Shown: in pieces, positions 25,554 through 33,776 of the stretch
Layout: each line of letters begins with the position of its first letter
Position numbering within the stretch: position 1 is the stretch's first letter
NCBI RefSeq assembly: GCF_030250645.1
Contig: NZ_JASSVS010000003.1
Span: forward strand, 434,001 to 498,000
Origin: Marinobacter azerbaijanicus
GTDB taxonomy: Bacteria > Pseudomonadota > Gammaproteobacteria > Pseudomonadales > Oleiphilaceae
Direction of reading: 5' to 3'
Length of the DNA: 64,000 nucleotides
Notes under the pieces: generated by a model
The model's input: the letters and a program-made list of their open reading frames with translations, nothing else
What the model was told of the DNA's origin: nothing
Databases searched by the model: none
Position numbers and translations under genes: made by a program

Positions 25554-26050
25554 TGATCATGATGGTCCGGATGCCAGCAATCGCGATCCTGGCACTTTCA
25601 CTGACAACGTTATCCCCGTCGACACAGGCGGATCTGATGCTTGGTGTCGAGCCCCTGAGTGATCTGGAACTGGCGGAATACCGGGGCGGCTTCCTGATGG
25701 ATAACCTGGAAATCAGCATCGGGCTCGAGCAGATTGTCGGCATTAACGGTGACACCATGGTGATCAATCGTCTGACCATTCCCAATCTTAACCAGGCCGT
25801 CAGCGACCGCCTGGTGGAGCATCATACGGAAACCGTTCTTGAGGTTATCAGCGCGAACCGGAGTGGCGGCGCGCGGGTATCCAGTAATGTGGCAGGACCC
25901 AACGGCTGGATGACGGTGATCCAGAACAGTCTCGACAGCACAGTGATACAGAACATGCACCAACTGAATATCGAACTGAACAACCTGGGTGCCAGGGGCC
26001 AGTTCCCGGCACGGTTCAGTGATCAGTTGGTCCAGTTGCTTGGTCGCTGA
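25553..26050 (+). CDS. Secreted protein with double-glycine-like leader, peptidase partner
   Basis: A 165-residue exported protein. The signal peptide is about 1-26, then LSDLELAEYRGG at 35-46 matches the LSxxELxxxxGG pattern cut by C39 peptidases, although here it would be met in the periplasm. Further on, VIQNSLDSTVIQNMHQLNI (about 122-140) aligns with the end of the 24498 product. The start ATG overlaps the peptidase stop; the open frame reaching back to 25457 is inside the peptidase gene and is not used. Inference: a minor subunit, adaptor or nucleator of the same fibre. It is convergent with the barrel gene, 21 bp apart. Confidence 0.7.
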   Translation: MIMMVRMPAIAILALSLTTLSPSTQADLMLGVEPLSDLELAEYRGGFLMDNLEISIGLEQIVGINGDTMVINRLTIPNLNQAVSDRLVEHHTETVLEVISANRSGGARVSSNVAGPNGWMTVIQNSLDSTVIQNMHQLNIELNNLGARGQFPARFSDQLVQLLGR

Positions 26051-26071
26051 CCGGACATCCGGCTTGGCGGC

Positions 26072-27148
26072 CTAGAGACTGATCGGAAGCTTGAGGGTAA
26101 TCTCGCTGTTTGGCGCATTCTCCGTAACTCCCACGCTCACCGTCAGGCTCAATGATGTGGACTGGGTCAGACGCTGTGACAGACCAAACGACAGTGAACC
26201 AATCTGAATACGATCGAAGTTGGATGCAAAAAGATCGTTATTCCTCTCGAACGTTGTTTTGCGGATGACCGAGTGATCATAGCCCAGGCTGAAAGACGTT
26301 CGGTCGTTGAAGGCAAACCCCATTCCGAAGCCGAAACGCACGATGTCGCCCGGGTCGACCGTGCCTCCGTTTTCGGCGCCCTGTTCCTCTTTGAGGGTCC
26401 AGACATAACTCAGGTTTCCGAAAAGCACAGCAGGATCGGTTGGATAGATAAATGAGAGGCCAGGTTCAAAGGCCCAGAAACCGGACCCGGTCGGCCGGTT
26501 CTCCAGTTCGATACCAATCGGATTGCCCTGGTTATCGCGGATAACCCTCTGGTCAACGTCATAGGGGCCATCTCCGGTTGGCGCTTTCACCCGCATTGCG
26601 CCAATCACGTAGGGCCAACCACCCACTCCATCGGTTAGCTGGTAACGAGTGGAGAGTTCAACATCACCGAGGCCCTCGCCTGAGGACTCACGCAAAGTAT
26701 CCACGGGCGTACCCTGGAAAACCTCTCGCTCCCTCAGGTCCTCATTGATGCTGAGATAAGGGACACGAACCGACGTTTCAAGCCTGCTGGTAAAGCCGTA
26801 TTTGAGAGATATAGCACCGACGAAAATATCACGCTGGATTTCCGAAATGTTGATCAACCCGATGAGCAGGGCAGGTATCACCGTGTAACCTTCCACTGCC
26901 ACTGCAGTCGAGTTGCTGTGGGCATGAGAGAAGGATGGCTCAATGGTGAACCGTCCCGGCCGGGTAACGATGCCCCTGTCTGCAGTGATCGAGGCAATCT
27001 CCGTCGACGGGTCACGGGTTTCCTCAGGTGCTTTTATTGTTGTGCTGCTCACGCCCGACGCTGCGTCACTGTCCCCTTGTGCCGCCGCCGTTGATAGTGG
27101 CGTTGCTAATGCGAACAGAGGGGCGAGCCAGAATATTCTTGTAGTCAT
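26072..27148 (-). CDS. Outer-membrane beta-barrel protein, candidate export pore (FapF position)
   Basis: A 358-residue exported protein. After a signal peptide (about 1-23, ending AAA-QG) comes a 40-residue Ser/Thr/Asp-rich stretch. The rest alternates as in a barrel (ISLKYGFTSRLETSVRVPYL, GFGMGFAFNDRTSFSLGY) and ends in NSEITLKLPISL, with an L at the terminus. It resembles the phenol-degradation MetA / putative transporter barrel family. Its place beside a C39 peptidase and small secreted proteins suggests a pore for them, like FapF. It lies on the opposite strand, 12 bp after the regulator, with GGAGA before its ATG. Confidence 0.7.
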   Translation of the reverse strand: MTTRIFWLAPLFALATPLSTAAAQGDSDAASGVSSTTIKAPEETRDPSTEIASITADRGIVTRPGRFTIEPSFSHAHSNSTAVAVEGYTVIPALLIGLINISEIQRDIFVGAISLKYGFTSRLETSVRVPYLSINEDLREREVFQGTPVDTLRESSGEGLGDVELSTRYQLTDGVGGWPYVIGAMRVKAPTGDGPYDVDQRVIRDNQGNPIGIELENRPTGSGFWAFEPGLSFIYPTDPAVLFGNLSYVWTLKEEQGAENGGTVDPGDIVRFGFGMGFAFNDRTSFSLGYDHSVIRKTTFERNNDLFASNFDRIQIGSLSFGLSQRLTQSTSLSLTVSVGVTENAPNSEITLKLPISL

Positions 27149-27160
27149 GGGAACTCTCCT

Positions 27161-28537
27161 TTAGTCACGCTTCGAAGGCGGAGCAGGCGTTCTGTGGATG
27201 ACATGATGTTTTTCCATCAGTCGATAGAGCGAGACCCTTGAGATATTAAGAAGTCGGGCCGCGGCAGAAATATTGTTCTGGGCCAGGGCCAGGCTGACGG
27301 AGATTGCCCGTCGGTCTGCCTGGGAGCGGAAGGCATCCAGAGACAGTTCCTGTCCAGAGCTGTGGCTGTTGGCCGGAATCTGTCCGAATCCCATGTCATG
27401 CGGCTCAATCAGTGCAGTCTGCCCGAGCAACATAGCCTGGCGCAGCCGGTTCTGAAGCTCCCTGAGATTACCGGGCCAAGGATGCTCGGCAAGGCAGATT
27501 GTGGCTATGTCAGACAGCCGTTTTGGCACCACGGAAGCCGGTGCTGCATTGAGGATCCGTGTTGCCAGTATCGGGATGTCTTCCTTGCGCTCCCGCAAAG
27601 GTGGTAGCAGCACAAACAGGCTGCCAAGCCGGTAAAAAACATCACTGCGGAACTGCCCCGAAGCCACTAACTGTTCCAGAGGGCTCGTGCTGGTGGCGAT
27701 CAACCGCACATTGACCTTTATAGGGTCGACTCCTCCGATACGCTCAATCTGGCCCTCCTGAAGGAAGCGTAGAATGGCTGATTGCTGTTCTGGTTTGAGT
27801 TCATCAACACCAGCGAGCAGAAGCGTGCCACCGTCCGCGGTCTCGATTCTTCCCTTGTGTGTACATAGGGCATGAGTGAACGCGCCCTTCTCATGCCCGA
27901 ACAGTTCATTCTGGGTCAGTGAAACGGGCAGGGCGGCACAGTTGACGACAACCAGTGGTTTGCGTTTTCGGGACGAGTGGTTATGGATGAACGTTGCGGC
28001 CGCTTCTTTGCCGGTACCACTTTCACCGTAGAGCAATACGGGCTCTTCGGTGTTTGCAAATCTGGAAAGCAGCTCTCTTGTCTGCGTGATGGCAGGAGAG
28101 TCGCCTTCCAGGGCAAAATCGCGATAACTCAGTGGTTGGCTATGGAAAATCCGTGCCTGGAGCTCCGCCATGCCCCAGAGATGGCCAAGTGCTACGCGGA
28201 GGCGCTCTGGCTGGATTGGTAGGGTGTGATAGTCCCCGCAGTAGCGGTTGATAAGCCTACATACCTCCGGATTATCCGTTTGGTCGGGTTCGAGAATCGC
28301 TATCCATTGCTCTACCGGTAGCGCCTCCAGCCAACTGCTGGCCAGCGCCAATTGTTCACCGGAAATATTGCCTAGATCGAACACTCCAACCCATGCGTTG
28401 TAACCGGCCAGCTCACCCGGGTTCAGGTCGCCCCTGATGGTTAGAGGCATCAGCTGCCATTCTGGCAGCACGGTATCCTGCTTTGGTGAACCGGATTGCT
28501 CCGCCGACAACCAGACAAGCGGTCGTTTCTCCATCAT
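27161..28537 (-). CDS. VpsR-like atypical AAA+ enhancer-binding regulator
   Basis: Transcription factor of the NtrC family with three parts: an N-terminal receiver-like domain (about 5-120) with no obvious phospho-acceptor Asp, an AAA+ domain (about 140-375) and a Fis-type helix-turn-helix (about 415-455, NISAAARLLNISRVSLYRLM). Walker A (GESGTGKE, 171-178) is intact. The sigma-54 contact loop reads GAFTHA instead of GAFTGA, and Walker B reads LLLAGVDEL where LFLDEIGEL is expected. VpsR of Vibrio cholerae, a c-di-GMP-responsive biofilm activator, is degenerate in the same places and works with sigma-70. The start at 28537 is set by GGAGA 6 bp upstream. Confidence 0.83.
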   Translation of the reverse strand: MMEKRPLVWLSAEQSGSPKQDTVLPEWQLMPLTIRGDLNPGELAGYNAWVGVFDLGNISGEQLALASSWLEALPVEQWIAILEPDQTDNPEVCRLINRYCGDYHTLPIQPERLRVALGHLWGMAELQARIFHSQPLSYRDFALEGDSPAITQTRELLSRFANTEEPVLLYGESGTGKEAAATFIHNHSSRKRKPLVVVNCAALPVSLTQNELFGHEKGAFTHALCTHKGRIETADGGTLLLAGVDELKPEQQSAILRFLQEGQIERIGGVDPIKVNVRLIATSTSPLEQLVASGQFRSDVFYRLGSLFVLLPPLRERKEDIPILATRILNAAPASVVPKRLSDIATICLAEHPWPGNLRELQNRLRQAMLLGQTALIEPHDMGFGQIPANSHSSGQELSLDAFRSQADRRAISVSLALAQNNISAAARLLNISRVSLYRLMEKHHVIHRTPAPPSKRD

Positions 28538-28824
28538 GGCTACTCTCCTTGAGTTCATGCCGGGAAAACTGACTGCGCAATGTTAGTAACTGCTGGTACG
28601 GCTTGATCTAGTCGCTGCCCTGTAACCGCAAACGGCTGGGTAGACAGGAGGAAGATTTACATGTTGGGTTATCAGATTGTGTGCCAGGTTTAATACTTGC
28701 TTTCGTTTCAGAGGGTTAAGAAGTGAGAGCTCTGTCACAGAACATTTTTTGTAAAGTTTGCCGACACACTGCGAGTGCCAGGCGCGAATGGGGGAGTGGC
28801 CTGATCCTGGCCACCGTTCACCGT

Positions 28825-29316
28825 TCACCGTTCGTTGAGTTTCTTACGGGTTTCCAGCCGTCCCTGCCGGCGAATCTCCGCATTGTTGAAGCGGCGCTGT
28901 TGTTCTTCCGTTTCCGGTTTCACTGCAGGCACGTCAATGGGTCTGTCGTTCTCGTCCAGTGCCACGAAAGTGAAAAACGCCGACAATATGTGTCGGCACT
29001 GTCCGGTGTAGCTGTTCTCAGCTTCCACTCGCGCTCCTATCTCCATGGACGACCCCCAACTGCGATTGAGCGCCAGGTTGAACAGCAGAGTGTCGTTGCC
29101 CTTGGCGGGGGCACGAAAGTGAATGGAATCCACTGCCGCGGTCACGCAGACATGGCCGGAATGTCTTTCCGCAACCACAAGGGCCAGACGGTCGCACTTG
29201 GCCATGATCATGCCGCCGAACACCGTCTGGTGGGAGTTCATGTCATTCGGGAAAACCTTGTAGACATGCTTGTCGATGGCGGATGCCGAAACCGGCCTGC
29301 TGGGTCTCGCTGGCAT
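28825..29316 (-). CDS. Acyl-CoA thioesterase, hotdog fold (YciA/BFIT type)
   Basis: Cytoplasmic acyl-CoA hydrolase. The hotdog core includes the active-site stretch NSHQTVFGGMIMAKCDRLALVV (about 27-48) with the family Asp. The second half has VDSIHFRAPAKGND and SWGSSMEIGARVEAENSYTG, as in the YciA / cytosolic thioesterase family. The tail is charged and variable. At 163 residues it is a single-domain form. A 287-bp gap separates it from the VpsR-like regulator, and CACCGTT is repeated three times at its stop. Physiological chain length is not readable. Confidence 0.87.
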   Translation of the reverse strand: MPARPSRPVSASAIDKHVYKVFPNDMNSHQTVFGGMIMAKCDRLALVVAERHSGHVCVTAAVDSIHFRAPAKGNDTLLFNLALNRSWGSSMEIGARVEAENSYTGQCRHILSAFFTFVALDENDRPIDVPAVKPETEEQQRRFNNAEIRRQGRLETRKKLNER

Positions 29317-29357
29317 GGAGCTTTCTCCCCGTGGTGTATGTACCGCTACTATACCGC

Positions 29358-30428
29358 TCAGGGGCTCTGTTTAAAGCGCTCAATGCGCTCCCCGGTTTCC
29401 GGATGGCTTGATAGCATGTCACGAAGTGCATCCCACCGGCTGCTCCCTTCTTCCGTCTCTGAAGCTTCGCGATTACTGCGGGAGGTCATCAGGCGCTCCA
29501 TGATGTTGGCGAAGTGGATCGGGTCTATACCGTTCTCTTCCAGGGTTTTGAGTGCATAGGTGTCGGCTTCCCGTTCCATGTCGCGGGAGTAGGACAGGCT
29601 CATTAACACGGCCGGCACCACTACCGTAGCGTCAGAAAAGGCGGACAGGTCACCGGTCATCATCACGATCAACCAGAAGGTGAGAGACGACTGCACCATT
29701 CCCGTCATGCCATGGCGATGAGCCACATGGCCGATCTCATGAGCAAGAATGGCCGTGAGTTCCTTGTTATCCCGGGCCAGGTTCACCAGGTCGTCGGTGA
29801 AAATCAAGGTACCGTCCGGCAACGCCATGGCGTTAGCGCCGATAGCGGGGGACGAGCGGAAAATAACATTGATGCTCTGGCCTGAAACCGTTGTCAGGAA
29901 AGGCTGAAAATCTGCCATCAGAGCTCGCTGGCGCTGCTCCGAAAGGCGGGATGGCTCAAGCCAGGTACCGTCCAGGGTGCTGAGTGTGGACTCCCCTACC
30001 TGCTCGGCAACGGAGTCCGGAAGTGCATTCGCCACAGCCCTGGCAGCCCAGGGCACACCCCAGACAAATGCTGCGCCGGTGGTTGCAATGGTTATCACGA
30101 CCGCAACCAGGATCAATCCCAGGTGGTTTTCCAGCTGGTGGAGCAGGCGATTGCCACGCCCATGGCGGGACTGCCTGGCCAGTTGATCCACGCCGTTGTT
30201 GTCTTCAGTCTCGAACACACCATCGCCAGGGAGGTGCAGGTAACGTGGCGTGTTGCCAATCCGTGGTGCTATCTCCACATCCCCTGGCGAAAGCTGCATG
30301 CGCGCCTCGCCAGCATCCAGAATGATCACTCCACCGGCGGAGCGTAAAACGGCACTCTGCCGGCTGGAGTTCCTGCCTGAGTAGAACTGGCCTTCGATGG
30401 TGACTTCAGATGGCGGCGAAGTCGACAT
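29358..30428 (-). CDS. M48 family membrane metallopeptidase
   Basis: Zinc peptidase of family M48. The catalytic motif HEIGHVAHRHG lies near residue 240, with the third ligand in MEREADTYAL further on. The N-terminal 80 residues form a small beta-rich domain, followed by a membrane helix (about 100-122, LILVAVVITIATTGAAFVWG); another hydrophobic stretch flanks the active site. It overlaps the upstream YjgN gene by 23 bp, and the pair is commonly found together. Start choice: ATG 30428, with GGGAG about 11 bp upstream; an ATG at 30437 is also possible. The role may be protein quality control in the envelope. Confidence 0.85.
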   Translation of the reverse strand: MSTSPPSEVTIEGQFYSGRNSSRQSAVLRSAGGVIILDAGEARMQLSPGDVEIAPRIGNTPRYLHLPGDGVFETEDNNGVDQLARQSRHGRGNRLLHQLENHLGLILVAVVITIATTGAAFVWGVPWAARAVANALPDSVAEQVGESTLSTLDGTWLEPSRLSEQRQRALMADFQPFLTTVSGQSINVIFRSSPAIGANAMALPDGTLIFTDDLVNLARDNKELTAILAHEIGHVAHRHGMTGMVQSSLTFWLIVMMTGDLSAFSDATVVVPAVLMSLSYSRDMEREADTYALKTLEENGIDPIHFANIMERLMTSRSNREASETEEGSSRWDALRDMLSSHPETGERIERFKQSP

Positions 30429-31761
30429 CGAAGGCATCTCCCAGTTCCTGGCCCAGAGCGCTGGTGCGGTTCTGTTCTGCGGCCACAAAGTGGTTCAGAT
30501 CGCCGCGAACCAGCATGGCCGTGCAGTCGGCACGGTACCGTGCCATGCGCACCTTGGCCCAGGGGGTGAAAAGGCCCAGGGTGATGACCACAAGGAAGCT
30601 GTTGGATAAGTAGATCCAGATCATTTGCAGAGGTTGCAGTCGCGACTCGAAGCCGTGGCTGGCGAGATGTACCGAGCCAAGGAAAAGGTTGGCAATGCCC
30701 GCCATGAAGTAGCCAAACAGTGTCAGGTAGCCGATGGCGGCAATGATGGAGCCGACGGTAAAACCGACGTGGCGCATGGCCAGAAAGGCCGCAACGCCAA
30801 AGCCGATGGCAATGAGCAGGCCCTTGCCAAAAAAGCGGTAATAGTCGCCGGTATCAGCTTTCAGTTGGAACTCAGTGGTGCCATAACGGCTACCGTTGGC
30901 GATAAACTCGTGGGTCTTCTTCATCACCAGCGGGGTAAGCAGCAGCAGGGTCAGCACGTTGAGCACCGGCCATACGAAGGCCACCATAAAGGCTTCACCG
31001 TATCTGCCCTGGAAATCGAAACGGATGTTACGGTAGGCGCTGTTGACCGCCTTGAAGCGAAGGGAGCGGACCATAATCCAGGGTACCAGGGGGATAAAGG
31101 CAATGGCGAAGACCACGGCCGCTTCCACGTACATCTCCGAAAGCACAACGTAGGCAACCAGCACCGCAAGCGCGATCAGCCGGCCCTTGAGAATTGTGAC
31201 GGGGCTGGCAAGGTATTGAAAACTGGCACCGTCCATTCGGGTGTTGCCGTAGAAGTACTGGTTATTGCGCACCGTTGCCCAGGCGGAGTAAATCCCAAGG
31301 GTGACGATGGTCAGAAGGATATTGACGATCCAGATGCCAAAATACTCGCGACCGCTGCCGGTAAATTCCAGTGGCGTTTCCTGTTGCGATCCCATCGGAC
31401 CGGGTTGCGTCTGTCTGTCAGCGGGTGGCGCTGGTGGTGGGGTGCTGGCCTCAGCCTGCGGAGCGACCGTCGCTGTTCGGGGCTGTACTGAAATCTGTAC
31501 CTCGGCACCAGCTTTTGTAAGCCGGCGGTGGTAAACAAGGGCATCGTTGTGGCTGAGCCCGGACTTCAGCGTTGTGCGGGTACCTGAGAAAAGGCGTGCG
31601 GTTCTCTCGTCGGATATCCGGAACAGGGCTTTAACATTATCCCTCACTTCCGTGTTGCTGAATCCTTCGAGAGTCTTTCCGGCAAACGTTATCTGGTAGA
31701 GTTCGTTGTAGCGTTCCTTGGTCATGACTTCCCTTAAACCTGTTTTCCCTGGGGTGTTCAT
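30406..31761 (-). CDS. YjgN/DUF898 family membrane protein
   Basis: Inner-membrane protein with about eight helices. The N-terminal 75 residues are a soluble domain (YQITFAGKTLEGFSNTEVRDNV) joined by a Pro/Gln-rich linker to the DUF898 core (from EFTGSGREYFGIWIVNILL, near 132). The repeated signature TLGIYSAWATVRNNQYFYGNT / TLGLFTPWAKVRMARYRA is clear in both halves. Function is unknown. ATG 31725 (with GGGA just upstream) is an alternative start that removes 12 residues. It is co-transcribed with the M48 peptidase, which begins inside its 3' end. Confidence 0.85.
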   Translation of the reverse strand: MNTPGKTGLREVMTKERYNELYQITFAGKTLEGFSNTEVRDNVKALFRISDERTARLFSGTRTTLKSGLSHNDALVYHRRLTKAGAEVQISVQPRTATVAPQAEASTPPPAPPADRQTQPGPMGSQQETPLEFTGSGREYFGIWIVNILLTIVTLGIYSAWATVRNNQYFYGNTRMDGASFQYLASPVTILKGRLIALAVLVAYVVLSEMYVEAAVVFAIAFIPLVPWIMVRSLRFKAVNSAYRNIRFDFQGRYGEAFMVAFVWPVLNVLTLLLLTPLVMKKTHEFIANGSRYGTTEFQLKADTGDYYRFFGKGLLIAIGFGVAAFLAMRHVGFTVGSIIAAIGYLTLFGYFMAGIANLFLGSVHLASHGFESRLQPLQMIWIYLSNSFLVVITLGLFTPWAKVRMARYRADCTAMLVRGDLNHFVAAEQNRTSALGQELGDAFDVDFAAI

Positions 31762-31933
31762 GTCACCCGCTTCTGTGTGAAGAACTATGAAAGAAGTGCT
31801 TCCGTGCTCGCACAGGTGCGCTCACAGGGTGAAAGTTACCAGAAATTCATGGAATATGCGTGACGATAGGCACAACTGGCGTCATTCAAAGCGGCAGTAA
31901 ACCGTCACCAGTAAGATTCAGGAGAAACCGCAG

Positions 31934-33748
31934 TTGACCACCGAACAGGGAGTTGTTTTTGCCGTACTGGCGGCCACACTGGCACTGTTTGCCTGGAACA
32001 GGCTACGGTTCGATGTGGTTGCCATGCTGGCATTGCTCGCCATTGCCATCGCCGGGCTGCTCCCCCCTGAGCAACTATTTGCAGGGTTCGGGCACCCGGC
32101 CGTGGTTACGGTGGCGGCGGTTCTTGTGGTCAGCCAGGGCCTGGTGAACGGTGGCGTTGTGGACAATATCGCCCAGTTCCTGGGCAGGGTGGGGCATCGA
32201 CCGACATTGCAGATTCTCACCCTCACTGGTGTAGTCGCCCTGTGTTCAGGATTCATCAACAATGTGGGCGCACTGGCCCTGTTGATGCCGGTAGCGGTGT
32301 GGATGTCCCGGGAGGCGGGGCGGTCGCCGTCACTGCTGCTGATGCCGCTGGCTTTCGGTTCGCTTCTTGGTGGCACCATGACACTGATAGGCACGCCTCC
32401 CAACATTATCATTGCCAGTTATCGGGAAGGTCCCGGCTCATTCGGGTTGTTCGATTTTGCGCCCGTCGGTGCGGCCATCACCATCGCCGGCATTGCTTTT
32501 ATCGCGCTGGTGGGATGGCGTCTGACACCGCAGCGGGGCGATGAAAGCGGAGATGATGAAAAACTCTTCAGTGTTGGCGACTATCTGACGGAACTGAAGA
32601 TTCCTGAAGGTTCGTCCTTCGCCGGCTCCACCCTTCATCACCTGCTTTCTGAGAGCGGGGAAGACAAAGACGTGGTAGTGCTGGCACTGATCCGTGACGA
32701 TAAACGTCAATTGGCACCCTCGACTTATAAGGTACTGAAGGAAAATGACCTGTTGCTGGTGGAGTCGGATACCGAAAGCCTGCAGGCGTTCCTGGATAAT
32801 ACCGGCCTGGAGCTGGGTGGCCGGGAAGATGATGAGTCGGATGCCAGTGAGGGAGAAAAGCAGGCTGAATACCGTAAAAAGGAGCTCAAGGAAGGTGATG
32901 TTCAGCTGACAGAAGCTGTGATCACACCTGAGTCTTCCCTGATAGGACAAACCGCGAACCGGCTCAATCTCCGGGAGCGGCACGGCATCAACATTGTCGC
33001 CGTGGCCCGACAGGGACAACGGCTCAAGCGGCGGCTGGGCGATATCCGTTTCAACGCCGGCGATATTCTGCTGGTTCAGGGTGTGGAGGATACTCTTACC
33101 AGCACGCTTTCCAGCCTCGGCTGCCTGCCGCTTGCAGAGCGAGGTCTCCGCCTCGGGTCACCCCGAAAAACCGTGCTGGCCGGTGGTATTTTTATCGCCA
33201 CTATCGTCGCCATTGTCAGCGGCTGGCTGTCAGCGCCGGTCGCACTGGTTGCTGGCGCCGTTGCTATGGTTCTGACGAAACTGATTGATGCACCCGGAGC
33301 CTACAAGGCCATCGACTGGTCGGTGATTGTATTACTGGCGGCCATGATACCGGTGGGACAGGCACTGGAAACGACCGGTGGCGCCGAGCTGATCGCCGGC
33401 AGTATGCTCGCGGTCGGTGGCGGGCTCGCCCCGGCGGCTGTTCTGGCCATGGTGCTGGTGGGTACCATGCTGTTGTCGAATGTAGTGAACAACGCAGCAG
33501 CTGCGATACTGGTTGCTCCCATTGCCCTGAGCCTCTCGGCGGAGCTCGGACTGGCGTCGGACGCCGTGCTGATGGCGGTTGCGGTGGGGGCATCCTGCGC
33601 TTTCTTGACGCCCATTGGACATCAGTCCAATGCTCTGGTGATGGAGCCCGGTGGCTACCAGTTCGGCGACTACTGGAAGCTGGGCCTGCCATTGTCGATT
33701 CTGGTGACTGTCGTCGCGGTACCCATGATTTTGTGGGTGTGGGCCTGA
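31934..33748 (+). CDS. SLC13-family transporter with RCK-C (TrkA-C) domains
   Basis: Inner-membrane anion transporter of the divalent anion:Na+ symporter family, 604 residues. Membrane segments at about 3-195 and 410-600 flank two cytoplasmic TrkA-C domains (about 205-290 and 315-395, with GSSFAGSTLHHLLSESGEDKDV and SSLIGQTANRLNLRERHGINIV). The signatures NNVGALALLMPVAV and GTPPNIIIASYR mark the two halves of the transport site, as does NNAAAAILVAPIAL. Family members carry sulfate or dicarboxylates. The start is TTG at 31934 with GGAGA 9 bp upstream, since no ATG is available before the first helix. Confidence 0.88.
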   Translation: MTTEQGVVFAVLAATLALFAWNRLRFDVVAMLALLAIAIAGLLPPEQLFAGFGHPAVVTVAAVLVVSQGLVNGGVVDNIAQFLGRVGHRPTLQILTLTGVVALCSGFINNVGALALLMPVAVWMSREAGRSPSLLLMPLAFGSLLGGTMTLIGTPPNIIIASYREGPGSFGLFDFAPVGAAITIAGIAFIALVGWRLTPQRGDESGDDEKLFSVGDYLTELKIPEGSSFAGSTLHHLLSESGEDKDVVVLALIRDDKRQLAPSTYKVLKENDLLLVESDTESLQAFLDNTGLELGGREDDESDASEGEKQAEYRKKELKEGDVQLTEAVITPESSLIGQTANRLNLRERHGINIVAVARQGQRLKRRLGDIRFNAGDILLVQGVEDTLTSTLSSLGCLPLAERGLRLGSPRKTVLAGGIFIATIVAIVSGWLSAPVALVAGAVAMVLTKLIDAPGAYKAIDWSVIVLLAAMIPVGQALETTGGAELIAGSMLAVGGGLAPAAVLAMVLVGTMLLSNVVNNAAAAILVAPIALSLSAELGLASDAVLMAVAVGASCAFLTPIGHQSNALVMEPGGYQFGDYWKLGLPLSILVTVVAVPMILWVWA

Positions 33749-33776
33749 GTCGACCCGGTGTTAGTATCTGGAGTGA

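Noticed and set aside
28661..28693. Ten-codon frame after AGGAGG (28646-28651)
   Set aside because: The ribosome site is good, but the peptide is tiny, the neighbours are on the other strand, and no attenuator or downstream plus-strand gene is present.
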